From Acanthococcus lagerstroemiae (lineage: Eukaryota > Arthropoda > Insecta > Hemiptera > Eriococcidae), in assembly GCA_031841125.1 (NCBI GenBank), contig CM063112.1:10132603-10196602 (forward strand): a DNA stretch of 64,000 nucleotides. The letters run 5' to 3'. The notes below the pieces were generated by a model. That model had not been told where the DNA came from. It saw only the letters and a list, made by a program, of their open reading frames with translations, and did not search any database. Made by a program: the position numbers and the translations under genes. Positions 21,919-32,579 of the stretch are shown here, in pieces (within the stretch, counting starts at the first letter, position 1; the number at the start of each line of letters is the position of its first letter).

Positions 21919-22302
21919 CAATGTGTGGTGGGACGTATGGCGATGCACGCATGCTAAAGTGGCCCCTATGACACCGCACCCCCGGCCACAGGAACTACCC
22001 TTTCGAGCATAGCGTTCGGGCCCGAGCCCCCATTTCTACGTTCCGGAACGGTGCGCGCGTCCTACCAGGGCCACCATGGGGTTCCCTACTGACCGAGGTC
22101 CGCACTCCCTGAGCGCTCGCCTGGAAATTTCAGGTCCCCCACGGCCGGACGCGCTGCCTCTCTTCACTCACCCCTCACCTCCTCGTCTTGGTCCGTGTGT
22201 CGACGCAGGCAGGTGGTGACGACGGGTGAGCCCTGCCGGTGGGTCTGCAGTGCAGCTGCAGCAGCTCTTCTCTAGGATCGTGCTGAGTTCTCCTCCTGTT
22301 CG
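21919..22302 (-). mobile_element. R1-like LINE insertion on the splice acceptor
   Basis: A 384-bp 5'-truncated copy of the 3' UTR seen at 20,670-21,053, in the opposite orientation. It ends CGTCCCACCACAC without poly(A). AGGTCAT occurs on both sides (21,912-21,918 and 22,303-22,309) and is the likely target duplication; it spans the AG|GTCAT acceptor/exon junction of the DUF7869-like gene. Transcripts would need to skip or splice out the LINE to keep the frame. Confidence 0.88.
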
Positions 22303-22307
22303 ATGAC

Positions 22308-22387
22308 CTGTAAATAATAATAATAAATTCTGTACCTATTATATAGATTCTGGGCTACCGTAGAATTACTGAAAAAACAATACATAC
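22308..22387 (-). other. Intron of the DUF7869-like gene
   Basis: The donor GTATGT follows codons for DQFKK (plus position 22,387 downward) and the acceptor TTATTATTATTTACAG ends at 22,308. Joining DQFKK directly to VIFTRRIVVF in exon 3 (from 21,916) restores the family reading frame, which supports an 80-nt intron. The acceptor copy at 22,308 now precedes LINE sequence instead of exon 3. Confidence 0.82.
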
Positions 22388-23837
22388 TTTTTTGAATTGA
22401 TCCATTCTGAGTATCATGATAACTTTTTGTAAATCAACAGACACGCGGATTCTTTTTTCAGTCCACTCATCTGCAGCATCCTCTCGATAATGCGATCGTG
22501 CCTCGTCCGCTCTCTTGATATTAATATTCCAAGACGTGCACTCGGAGCATTCAGGGTCCAATTGATCTTTCTTGTGTTCATCATTATGAAGGTTGAAGAC
22601 CTCACATGACTCGCACTCTTCGTGCCCTAAAACAGCAAAAGAAATTCGCAGTTCCTTGGAGACTATTGTTCTGTACAACGAATAAGAACACTTCGCGTTT
22701 TCATGCTTCTTGATAAAATCATCATACATATCCTGGATAGTGATATCCGAGAGTAAATATCTTCGTAATGGAGCATGAGCTCGACGATAATGCGAAACGT
22801 TGGGTTGGAATGTTTCAACATGTTCCTTTATGAGTACTCTGTCAGCTCGAAGTTTCTTATTTTTTCCTCTCTTGTCAACAGTACAAACGTGATTCGGTGA
22901 AGTTGCCAACTTGATGGCTGTGTTATTGTTCTTGGAATATCCTAATGTTGTGAGGAAAAAAGTTCGACACACCAGGAGGATAGTCCCATCTCTCTTCATA
23001 CGAAATTGATTTGACTGATTATGCCTTCCTGAATTTGGATAGTTATCCAAGATTTCAACCGTTCGACGTTGGACGGATGTACTTTGAATGCTGTCTTGAA
23101 TAAATATGCGTCGAGCCTGAAAATCTAAACTCCAATATTCTTCGTTAATTATTTTTCGTCAGTCCTCGTTGAAGAATGAGTTGCATTTTCTTCTGCACTC
23201 CTCAGTGCATGCGGGTAGTACTTTATGTTTAATACACAACTTTTTTTAAACGTTTTCTTGCAATATCCTCTGGCGACTCCTTCGTTGAAGCCTTCGCTTT
23301 ACGTTTACGAGTATCAACAGATTCATTGGGCGATTCAGATACTGGTACCGATGATGATGATTCTTCTGAGATATTCGGTAATACTTTGTCAGTACTTACT
23401 TCTTCTATCATGAGAATTGGTTGTTGTACTTCATCTTCAGTACTTACGAGTGCACCTTCTTCTACACCATCTGCAGCGGTAGCCTCTTGGACAATTAAGT
23501 TACTGGGGTTGCTAGGATCATAAACACTTAATAAGCTTACGAAAGTACAATTTTCTGGCGTTTCTGGATAAAATGCTGGTGCTGCAAGTTGAACTACATC
23601 ATTGGCAGTTGTAGTTGCGGTTGCAGCGTCAACATCTTTTTGTATTTGTATCGGTATTTGAATACATTCATCTGAATTTGACAAACGTTGCGGTTGGAAT
23701 TCGTCATTTTTACAAGCAGCAGATGGAGGTGCATGCACTTCTTTTGAAAATTGTTGGACTTGCCTCGTCTCTGTATAATTACTAGGTAAAACCATTTCAA
23801 GCATTCTCCGCGATCTTGATTGATTTGCCGAATCCAT

Positions 23838-24840
23838 AATTGTAGAAGTTCACCTATTGAATGATTAGTAGTTGTACTCAAACTTAGGATTAGTTTTTTT
23901 TTTTTATTTTTAATGAAAACATGAAATTGATTTTACAAGCAACAGCTACAAGACTGAATAATAATTTAGTAATTTTGAATCACGGAATTATATTATAATT
24001 TTATCAAGTACGGGAATTGATAAAAAGAAATGACTCAACTACGATAAGAACGTAGATGAGGCATCTTTCCTGATCACTGCAGATGAGGTGTTTTGTTTTG
24101 AAAATCGACTCGCATTTTTGGCTTCTTACAGTTGAGGCAAAGTTGTTTTACCATTTTATTTGAGATGTAATTGTAGATGAGGCATTTCAACGTTACAGAT
24201 GAACAGAGTTTCCCCCCCCCCCCTTTAAAACGCATACCTACAAGGCCAGATTTGAAAAATTGTAGTTACGGCACTTCTGCTTATCACGGCTGTATTGGTG
24301 GCGCAGTTTCGACCAGGACTATTTCAGGTTACATATAAATTAAACTACTGCCGCGGCCAACGCTTTTCGAGACGTCCTGTAGTCGGCCGCGCACTATACC
24401 TAAGGTTAGATGAAATATTAACATCCATCGAGGAAAGCATTCCATTCACTTATATCAACATTGGGACGCAGCAGCTTACTCGGTAACACCAACAGCGCTC
24501 TGTGCCCAGTTCATTCTTAAAACGGCGGCTCTCTAATCTTCGTGCTTCCCGTACATGTACAATCTTCGATTCTCAATCTACCGAGATTCGTGACTCGACT
24601 CAAATTACTCTACACCCGAAACGCAGCAAACCAACTGCGCCCGAAACGGTAGACGGCAAACGTATTTTATATAAATTTATCAACCATTAACCGATGCCAA
24701 CTTCGCAACTGGTTCTACCTCTGTACAGTCTGTATACGTGTGCCATGTATAGATGTAGATACTGGACACCTGAGGTACCCTTTAGCGAATATGCGCATAC
24801 ATTGAAAATTGGAATCTCCCGCATCCCAGGAAACTCAGAC
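23838..24840. other. 5' flank of the DUF7869-like gene
   Basis: AT-rich sequence with loosely repeated GTAGATGAGGCAT (about 24,051 and 24,176), a C-run at 24,213-24,223, then unassigned DNA. No promoter could be fixed. Confidence 0.4.
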
Positions 24841-25969
24841 GTATAAATTATAAGCTGTTCGGCTGAAATCGAAAGCGAATTTGTTTTAATACTTTGTCGT
24901 TAACTTTTTTTTTTTTTTTTTTTGCGCTCTCAATTTCAAAAAAATACCACGGAGAGACGGCGTGGGCACAAGAGGCGAACGGGCGACGTTAATAAATGAG
25001 AATTTATGGCGTTAATAAAACAGATTTCTCGTTTATGGAAAACACGGGACATTGGACGGGCGGAGCGGGGTGAAAAGAGCGAAAGAGCGGGAAAAAAGTG
25101 TGCGAGAGAAAGGGATGGAGGAGGAAGAAAAATAAGAAAAGACATTTTACAGTTTTATTCGAAGGGCCATCATTCGAGAATTGCTGATGCCCGCCGTATG
25201 CGTCCGCGTTTTTAGGATGCTCGTTAAAAGCTGGAGAAAGCTCTGTGCTGCATGTTACCCTCGCGTATCAAAACCTGAAAAGTCCGGACGAAATTGGTTC
25301 GGGTAATTGGGCCGATGCCGTCTTTTCGACGCGCTTCGCGGCAGTCGATGACGACGATAAGACCTCGCGTGTCGTGTTCGCCGGTTAATTGCGAGAATGA
25401 AAATTTAAATAGCCAGCGGACCGTTTACGGTCGGGCGGACATTTCAGCGGAGAGCAGATCGTCGGCAAGTTGATAAGAGCGGGGCTCTCGGGAGGCCGCA
25501 GCTACGAAGAGCCGCGCTCGTAGGCTTTCGCGTCCGTTGCGTGTTCGCGTGGCGAAGAGATGCTAAAATTTCGGGTTTCAGTCGAACGTCCATCGAAAAA
25601 TGATGATGGATGTTCGTTGCGGACGGCGAAGAAAAGATGTAAATTTGAGAACCGATTTCAAGTGGATTTCCGCCGCTGGGAAGAGCCTCCTGCTACCCTG
25701 TGCTACGTCCCTGGTGTCGATCATGGTCGGCAGAAAAACGTCCGGTTAGGAAAATGATGATCGGCTCCTCCTTCGCGGTGATGGATGAAAAGGTACCATA
25801 TGTCGGAGAACTTATTTTCACGTTGTTGGTAGAATCTGGTAGAACGTAAATGGATCTGAATTTCACTTAAGAAAATTCAAGCTTGTAGCGGCAGTATAGA
25901 CTGAAATAAAAGCAGCTATAGTTTGACGATGTGAAATCTTAATTTTGAGAGAAATGCGTTTAAAGTAGT
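24841..25969. other. GC-balanced unassigned island
   Basis: Apart from a T-run at 24,906-24,923, no repeat or protein motif is visible. GC content rises in 25,180-25,760 with many CpG dinucleotides. It could be a 5' exon or regulatory region of a host gene, but no coding exon is demonstrable. Confidence 0.4.
25404..25460 (+). promoter_or_regulatory. Possible core promoter (weak)
   Basis: TTTAAATAG (25,404-25,412) resembles a TATA box, and CATTTCAGCG (about 25,440) resembles an initiator about 40 bp downstream, slightly longer than the usual 30. The following 120 bp is CpG-rich. This is pattern resemblance only. Confidence 0.2.
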
Positions 25970-27352
25970 TTTTTTTTTTTTTTAATATTTACATTGCTAT
26001 ACAGGAACTGCCTAGATGGCATTCGCCTATATTAATGATAAAGTACAGTAATCACGGAGCGATGCTTTGCCCCAGTGGACTCGGCGTTATAGAACATCAC
26101 TTAGTACGGACCTACGACAGGAGATCCAGAGGCTTCATCCTTTTGAGGCGTCTTACGACGTTGGAGATGTCGAGGAGCTGGATGGCTTCCAGGTTGGGGT
26201 GACGGTGCAGGCGTTGAACATGCCTGTGGGTGGCCTGCTCGATCGTTTGGTTTACGCTGTCTATTCGTAGGTCGCGGTGCAATGAGTCGTTGGTGATGAA
26301 TCAGGGGGCTTTCGATATGCAGCGTAGCACCCTGTTCTGTGCTCGCTGGATTACGAGTCGGTTCGACGTTTTAGTTGTCCCCCAAACCTGGGCTCCGCAG
26401 GTCCAGGCGGGCCTTATAATCGTGACCTAAATCAGCCGCTTGTTTTCAAGGCTCAGGTTGGAGTGGTACCCCAGGAGCCAGTAGTACTTTCGCTGAAGAG
26501 ATTTGATGTGATCTCGTTTTTTCATCATATGTACCCTCCAGTTAAGTTTGGAGTCAAGATGTATGCCAGGGTATTTGGCCGAGTTTGCTATGGGGGTGAT
26601 GTTGCCCATCAATACTGTAGGTTCATAGTTGTGTGGCCGCAGAGTGAAGTCGATTCGGACTGATTTTTGTTCGTTCAGCATAATTTTCCAACGCTTGGAC
26701 CATGCCGTAATTTTGTCGACCGAGTTTTGCAATTGGTTGACTGCTGCACTATATTGCTGATGGGTGGAAAGCACAGCCGTGTCGTCGGCGAACATGGCCA
26801 CCGTAACGTTTTGGAGAGTTGATAGGTCGCTCGTGTGCAAGTGTACTACCTTGAGGGACTCCGGCTTTAATGTCACAGGTGGCCGAGGCTGCGGAGTTGT
26901 GCTGCACCACAAATTTTCTGCCCTTCAAGTACGACTGGATGATTGCACAGTATAAGTTTGGCAGGAGCAGTTTCTACTCATGGATTAGCCCGTCATGCCA
27001 GACTCGGTCAAAAGTCTGGCTGACATCCAGGAAGACCGATGGGCAAAACAGCTTGCCCTCAAGCGACTGTTCGATGACTTCAGTCACTCTGTGGACTTGG
27101 TCTATGGTTGCGTGTTTACTGCGAAACCCGAACTGTATATCGGATATAAGCTTATTGTGCTCTACTATTTTAGTTAGTCTGCTTAGAAATAGTCTCTCGA
27201 ATAGTTTGGAGATGATCGTTAGTAGCGAAATCGGTCTATAAGACTTCGAGATTTCTGGAGGCTTGTCTGCTTTGGGAATCATAATGATTCTGGCCGTCTT
27301 CCAGCTATCTGGAATGTAACTGAGACGTAACACGGCCTTGAATAAGCTGACC
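25970..27352 (-). mobile_element. Jockey-like LINE, 5'-truncated, poly(A) tail
   Basis: Minus-strand element with a poly(A) tail (plus strand T14 at 25,970-25,983), a short 3' UTR and a degenerate RT ORF up to 27,352, where a TIR element begins. The 5' half (endonuclease and ORF1) is missing. Confidence 0.88.
26067..27350 (-). pseudogene. Jockey-like reverse transcriptase, frameshifted
   Basis: Minus-strand RT in pieces. 27,333-26,974 has PDSWKTARIIMIPKADKP, YRPISLLTIISKLFERL, IQFGFRSKHATIDQVHRV and FLDVSQTFDRVWHDGL (first catalytic Asp; Ala of AFD replaced by Thr). 26,912-26,427 has VAMFADDTAVLSTHQQY (catalytic Asp pair), then KYPGIHLDSKLNW. About 26,425-26,067 continues with WTCGAQVWGTTKTSNR and APWFITNDSLHRDLRID, the usual jockey C-terminus. 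A frame break plus a deletion in the PQG(S).LGP region (about 26,870-26,980) inactivates it. It is closer in type to the relic at 13,236-13,766 than to the other LINEs here. Confidence 0.9.
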
Positions 27353-28230
27353 CAATGTTGTTAGACATAACAAAACAAAATGACAAAATGACAATTAAAT
27401 TTTAGGAATTTTGTCATAATGACAAAACCATTTCTCAGTTTTGTCATATGACAAAATGGAAATGACATAACAAAAAAAATGAATCAATGACAAAACAAAA
27501 TGACAAAACAATTTTGTCATGACATTTTGTCATTCCAATATTACGTTGGTGGAAAAGAACAAGGATCAAGAAGTTGAGGGAGACTAGAAGAACATGGAAC
27601 TAGTGTCTTAGAAAATGTATCTAAACCAACCTATGCATTAGGTCCTTTTTCTCAGACACTTTTTGTTAAAGAAGTGATCAGCCATCAGTCAAAACTTAAA
27701 AAATCAACCCAAGCCAGAGGAGTGATCACGTATGATTTACTGTAAGCGTGTAGCAAACTTCAACTATCATTAAGTCGATTAGAAATTCACTTTCAATGAA
27801 AATTTGTCCTAAATTCGACTGCATCATCACCAAAAAATTAAATTATAATCAGTTCTACAGGCAGAATAATTTTTACTCGTTTCTTTACCCTACTAAAGAT
27901 AGCAGTGTTTCTATTTGAAAGTACACAACATGGTCACTCATACTCATTTTCACCCGCTAACAACCGGGCACCGCGCAGGCAATTTTGCAGCGCACTCTAG
28001 TGCAGGTTTAAATCCCAATTTCTTTTTAGCCTCCAAGTATGCAACCTTTGTTAAAATAACATTGGTGATTGGTAGGATTGGATTGTATGTAAAAATGGTA
28101 AAATACCTGAAAATTTGTGGATATGACAAAATGACAAAACTCCAAACATGACAAAACTCATGACATAACAAAAAAAAGTGAAATGCTCGTCCGGCAAAAT
28201 GACAAAACATCGTTTTGTCTAACAACACTG
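27353..28230. mobile_element. TIR element with subterminal TGACAAAA arrays
   Basis: 878 bp with inverted ends CAATGTTGTTAGACA and, on the other strand, CAGTGTTGTTAGACA. The outer ~180 bp on the left and ~100 bp on the right are packed with ATGACAAAA and its complement. Terminal CAGTG resembles hAT elements, and clustered subterminal motifs are typical transposase-binding arrays in that group (family knowledge). No 8-bp target duplication is visible (AGCTGACC left, TATGTCAG right). No transposase is encoded; the 92-codon frame at 27,950-28,228 is unrecognised. Confidence 0.75.
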
Positions 28231-28264
28231 TATGTCAGCATGACTATGCCTTTTTGAACATTTT

Positions 28265-28350
28265 TTTGGCGACGTTTTAATTCTTTAAAAATTTTGTCGG
28301 CAGATTCTTAGTTTTCAAAAAATATTTGTCGGCAAATTTTTTTCTCCACC
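28265..28350 (+). repeat. CGGCAAATTTTT repeat, copy 1
   Basis: TTTTGTCGGCAGATTCTTAG and TTTGTCGGCAAATTTTT match copies at 29,265-29,455 and 50,665-50,910. Short and AT-rich. Confidence 0.6.
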
Positions 28351-28430
28351 TCCCCAAAAGTGAAATTTTGTTTCTGAAAATGGAGTACTTTGGACTCCTG
28401 TCAGAGACTAGTCAATCAAAAGCCAAAGGT

Positions 28431-28556
28431 TTCAAGCTGAGTATCGAACGTTATCTAAAAGGTTGAAACAAAGCTGAAATGTGGAAGAAATTTTTCAAGC
28501 TGAGTATCGAACGTTATCTGGAAGGTTGAAACAAAGCTGAAATGTGGAAGACATTT
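28431..28556. repeat. 63-bp tandem duplication
   Basis: Two adjacent units starting TTCAAGCTGAGTATCGAACG at 28,431 and 28,494, nearly identical (TCTAAAAGG versus TCTGGAAGG). Confidence 0.95.
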
Positions 28557-29145
28557 CGAAAATCTGAAAGTCGGTAGCAGACGTTGAATTTCGAATTTCA
28601 ATGACTAATTCTGTTTTTACTAGATTCTCTGTTTGACCTAGAGACTGAAATTTGAGAAAGTTGAACATTTTATTAAAATCTAAAAGTTGAAAGCAAAGAC
28701 TTATTTTCCAGTGTCACAAACTGAATCCTATAGCAAATGTTCTATTATTTAATTTACGGGCTTTGGTCCTGGTTAATATAGGAGGGAAATTTAGTGTGGA
28801 GCAAAAATCAAAACTCCATGTGCTGTTCCCAAAAGAACGAAAGGGAGCTAGCAGCACGGATCCCCTAAACCAATCGACCTGAAACGTTGTAGGTTTTTTT
28901 AAATTTATTTAATTTTTTCTTTATTTTATTGGAACCAATTTAGGAGACGAATCAGTGGAAATTCAGGGGGGAAAATCACCAAGAGTAAATACCCACCACC
29001 TTAATATGTAAAGGAAGCTGTGCGTTCCTCACAAGTATTCCTAAAAACCTTCCAGCTTATCCTCCCGGACTAGAGTATGCTCATGTGCGCAAATGTGAGT
29101 GCTGGGGGGATAAGGTTTCAATCTACATTTGCAGGAATGAAACTA
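28557..29145. other. Unassigned DNA
   Basis: No gene or repeat recognised beyond T/A-rich runs near 28,895-28,930. Confidence 0.45.
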
Positions 29146-29240
29146 AGGGGAGAGGACGTCTCTGAAATCCGTCGTCTCTGAAGTAATGCTCGAAAGGGCG
29201 GATTCCAGGGCTCGGCGGGTTGAGAGCAAATTAGAAAAAG
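29146..29240 (+). mobile_element. SINE body fragment
   Basis: GTAATGCTCGAAAGGGCGGATTCCAGGGCTCG and GGTTGAGAGCAAATTAGAAAA match the minus-strand SINE body at 63,640-63,715. The tRNA-like head is not present here. Confidence 0.7.
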
Positions 29241-29244
29241 AAAC

Positions 29245-29455
29245 AAGAAAAAAGGGGGGTGAAACACCACCCAATTATTTGGCAGTCGGCAAATTTTGAA
29301 TTTGTTCATTTTCTAAGAACGTTTGTTTAGTTATTTATTCATTTTTTTTTTCAATTAAAAATATTTTGATTAATAAATCGGCAAATTTTTAAACTTTAAA
29401 AAATGTTATCGGCGAATTTTTAGTTAAAAAAAATTTGCCCGCAAGTTCCCCCCCC
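29245..29455 (+). repeat. CGGCAAATTTTT repeat, copy 2
   Basis: GTGAAACACCACCC, TTGGCAGTCGGCAAATTTTG and later CGGCGAATTTTTAGTT match 50,665-50,910 over about 200 bp. It ends in a C-run (29,449-29,457). Confidence 0.75.
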
Positions 29456-29459
29456 CCTC

Positions 29460-30659
29460 CCGAAATTGAAAGCGTAATTCTTCTGTAAACGAAATGTCAT
29501 GTCATAGATGACTATTTTCTATTGAACACTGTTACCAGGTCTGTCTAAAAATAGTTTCAGTTCAAATCCGGATAACGGAATTTTCGACTTGAAAACACGT
29601 TTTATGCTGTTGGGCAAAATTCTCTTTTCCGACATATGGTACCTTTTCATAGACCGCCTTACGTATATTTCCCGGCTGTGCACTGTCCTTTTTACAAGCA
29701 GAAAAGTGCTACTCCCTTTTCTTGACTCATGCTAGCTTGCTAAACCACTCATAATGGAAAAGATTGATAAATGTGGGGCATCAGTTGACTATTTATACTG
29801 AAGAGCGAAGACTTCTTGTTTCATAAAATATAAGCAAGCACGTAGCGACTGGGGGAGGAAGCCTCCCTCCTCCCAATCAATTTGGGTGATTGGAAAAAAC
29901 TAGGAAAATGCAGTTAAAGCTGGAAAAATCTGACTCTGAAAGTGTGAAAAAAGCATTTGTCTGTTTTTACTACGTATCTTATCATCAAAGCCCGCAGTTT
30001 TAAGAAAAACCTTTTCCCCCCGCCCTAGCTTAGCCTATTCAGTCTATTGAGGTTTTCTGAATGAATCTGAGAAATTCTAAAACCAATGAGCTAACTTTAA
30101 TGCGGCCTTTTTTTGGCTTAAATTACATTCTCGCCTAAGATTAACTTTTTTCAAGACTTTTTGGGACTATTTCGGGTAGAAATCCAGTTTTCAAAACTAT
30201 TTCCTCAGATTTCAATTTTTTGAGAACTTTTTTTTTCTAAAATCCATTTTACCGTTAAAAAAGTTGAAAAATCGTAACAATTTTTTTTTGTTATTTGTTG
30301 CAGTAATGTATTACGATTCAAAGTTGTTACAGTGGTACATAGTTTGAAAGGATAGAAATATAAAAATTAGGTTCAGCTTTCCGAGATTTTTAAATTTGAT
30401 AATTATGAAGATTTAGTTTTATAGGGACTTATTGGTACTATTTTACTCTTTTTTTCGAATATATTTCACTTTTATAGGGATTTTTTATGGACGAAGCTAG
30501 GTCTTGTTTTGTTTTTGTTTTTTTGAGTTTTGAGCGCTTAAAAATCCAATCCTTGTTTTATCATTGAACATTTTTTGGAATTTTTTTTTGGAAATGCTTT
30601 TGCTCTCCCCTCTTGTAATGCGTTTCGCCTCGCTATGCTCTGGAATAAAAGATATGTTT
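29460..30659. other. Unassigned AT-rich DNA
   Basis: No gene recognised. T- and A-runs are common (30,105-30,300) and short frames have no motif. Confidence 0.45.
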
Positions 30660-31085
30660 CCTCTTGTTTTCATTTTCACTTCTTGTTCCTCTTGTTCTTT
30701 TTCTTGTTCATATTCTTTGTCTTGTTATTTCCTTGTTCTTGTTCATCTACTTTTATCTCTTATTTCTTTTTCTTCTTGCCCGTGTTCTTCAGACTATCAT
30801 TTTTGTTGTTATCGTTCTTGGCTCTTATTCTTTTTCCCCTGCTTCTTATTTTTCTTGTTCTTTTTTTTCTGTTTTTTGCCCTTCTGATTCTTAGTGTTGT
30901 TCTTGTTTGTCTTCCGCCATTAATCTTGTTCATATTCTTGTTCGCTTGCTGTCTCCTCATTTTTCTTATTCTTCTTGTCCTTGTTATTCTGATTCTTATT
31001 ATTTTTCTTGTTCTTGTTCTACTCGATATTCATAATCGTTCTATTGTTCTCCTACTCCCTCTTCTCTTATTTCTCTTATTCTCAT
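30660..31085. repeat. Long pyrimidine tract, degenerate CTTGTTCTT
   Basis: About 425 bp almost purely T/C on the plus strand with repeated TTCTTGTTCTT, CTTATT and TTGTTCTTG. Long frames here encode only Leu/Phe/Ser-rich low-complexity peptides and are not genes. Related tracts lie at 32,045-32,222 and 32,580-32,735. Confidence 0.9.
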
Positions 31086-31414
31086 AAGTGCAGGTAGCCA
31101 ACCTGAAGTTAGAGGCTAATTGGGGGGGGGCGACAATTTTGGGGAGCTAAACCCCCTAATTGTGCCTATGCTTGTTTTTCTTGCTTTCTTCTTAGTTCTC
31201 TGCTGATGTTACCTCTTATGGTAATTTTATTTCGGTTTCTTATTGTTGTTGTTTCTTTTCTGCTTTGTTTTACTCTTGTTCCTCTTGTTCTTCTAACCTT
31301 GTTTAAATTGTATGTAGTTGCCTTGAACGCTAAAATTATACTACCGGAAATGTTTGAGGAAGAGGAAGAAACTGGCCAGGGATATGATCGGGCGGTGAAA
31401 TTGTCATTTCAGTG

Positions 31415-31744
31415 CAGGATGTCTGCAAGGTTAGGAAATCAGGAAAATTCAGGATTTTTGAAAATTGGTCAGGAAGTCGGGTAAACGTCAGGAAATTTCG
31501 AGGAATCCACCGAAAGATCAGGAAAAAGTTAGTAAATTACCATCCAGTGGAAGATTCTGTCGGAAATCCCATAATATGAATGAATGAAAATCAAGAAATA
31601 TTATTGTGTGGACGTAATGAATTCATAAAGGAAACCCTTTCCTCCCTTTCTTCACAACTCAACTCGCGTAATGTGACTGTCTTATGCCGAAGTGGCCACA
31701 AAAAAGGTCAGGAAAAAGTTTTTGAAGAGTCTGTAGACACCCTG
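31415..31744. mobile_element. CAGGGTG-group MITE
   Basis: Left end CAGGATGTCTGC, right end GTAGACACCCTG; about 330 bp, non-coding. Internal AAATTCAGGAAA-type phrases recur. Flanks CAGTG and CAGTT differ at one of five positions, so the target duplication is plausible but imperfect. Confidence 0.65.
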
Positions 31745-32044
31745 CAGTTGCACTTCAGATCTTACCTAGGAAGTTGACTCTGGGTTCTGCGTGAATTTAT
31801 AGGCTTGATCGTAAAAAATGGGCTAATTTGTGACAACTTTTTATGACTAAATTGAACCCGAAAGTTCAATAATGATGTTTCGCTTTATAAATACATTTTG
31901 ATAGCTTACAAAAACACTTTCCAGTATAATTTTTTTTTTTTAATTGTTACTCCGATTTTATAGTGCCCCTTCGTTCAAAACATTGGATGAGGGGCGCCAA
32001 AAGTAATTTGGCTTACAGGGGACGAAACGCTGAAACAGACGCTG
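31745..32044. other. Unassigned DNA
   Basis: Nothing recognised apart from a T-run at about 31,930-31,940. Confidence 0.45.
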
Positions 32045-32222
32045 TTGTTGTTATTCATTCTTTTTCTCCTTAATTTTCTTGTGTTTTCTGAATCTTATCC
32101 TTGTTCTTATTTATGTTGTTCTTATTTATGTTCTTCTTCATCGTGCTCTTTGTTCCTCTTTGAGCTTTTGTTTTCCTTTTAGGTCGTTTTCCTTTTCTTA
32201 TTTCATTTTTGTTCCTCTTTCG
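32045..32222. repeat. Pyrimidine tract, second block
   Basis: TTTTCTCCTTAATTTTC, CTTGTTCTTATTTATG and similar phrases. Same composition as 30,660-31,085; cut by the TIR element that follows. Confidence 0.75.
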
Positions 32223-32579
32223 TAGTGGCGAATCTAAGATTTTGTTTTGGGGTGGGCTAAATTCTGTTGATAACATTTTGGAAAAATAATCATGACTCAG
32301 GACTTGAATTCAGAAAGTGGCCAGAATTCTTAAAGTCAAGAGAGGAGTTAGCCGTCCCAAGTAATAAAAAAATTGGGTACTCGCGAGCGGAAACTTCTAA
32401 AATTTTGAGGCAGAAAATGCATCTTGGAAAAAATATGTTGGTGTGGAGGAGCCCATGTCGTGTTAAGAACTCGCCGAACATTTTCCTTTTCTCAGAATAG
32501 CATAACATCCCGTGTGAGATTCATTGCTCACGGGGGAGGGGATGAAGGTTCCTGTATCTGTCCTGTGGATCCGCCTCTG
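32223..32579. mobile_element. TIR element, TAGTGGCGAATC type
   Basis: Left TAGTGGCGAATC, right GATCCGCCTCTG; about 357 bp. It sits inside a pyrimidine tract that continues on both sides, supporting insertion. No exact target duplication seen; termini resemble hAT-type CAGTGGCGGATC elements. Confidence 0.6.

Larger units (their letters stand above)
21097..23837 (-). pseudogene. DUF7869-like multi-exon gene, disrupted
   Basis: Three exons on the minus strand, about 740 codons. Exon 1 (23,837-23,241) gives MDSANQSRS..., acidic and Ser-rich, ending in a basic RKRKAKAS stretch and IARKRLKK. Exon 2 (about 23,240-22,388) has CTEECRRKC, NEEYWSLDFQARR, VSHYRRAHAPLRRYL, the Cys pairs CESC and CSEC, and SVDLQKVIM. 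Exon 3 (21,916-21,097) has VIFTRRIVVFNESFEPLG, LWHEVISGR, KFWADNYTAQNKNW and GHTLMSADAFHHSVE. This motif order is that of a large arthropod family I recognise as DUF7869; function unestablished, with a transposase-like RNase H fold as my inference. Lesions: frame change at an A7 run (plus 23,241-23,247), TGA at 23,159-23,161, a frame change near 21,832-21,860, and a LINE on the exon 3 acceptor. The usual DNC motif reads DNY. Either a young pseudogene or an active copy with consensus errors; the LINE is the strongest argument for inactivity. Confidence 0.82.

Noticed and set aside
20071..24260. Complete DNA transposon around the DUF7869-like gene
   Set aside because: I could not find matching inverted ends on the two sides after mentally removing the LINE insertions, so element boundaries are not claimed.
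30575..31087. 170-codon hydrophobic frame resembling a multi-pass membrane protein
   Set aside because: It is a translation of a T/C-rich tract, giving Leu/Phe/Ser strings in every frame; no real membrane-protein pattern.
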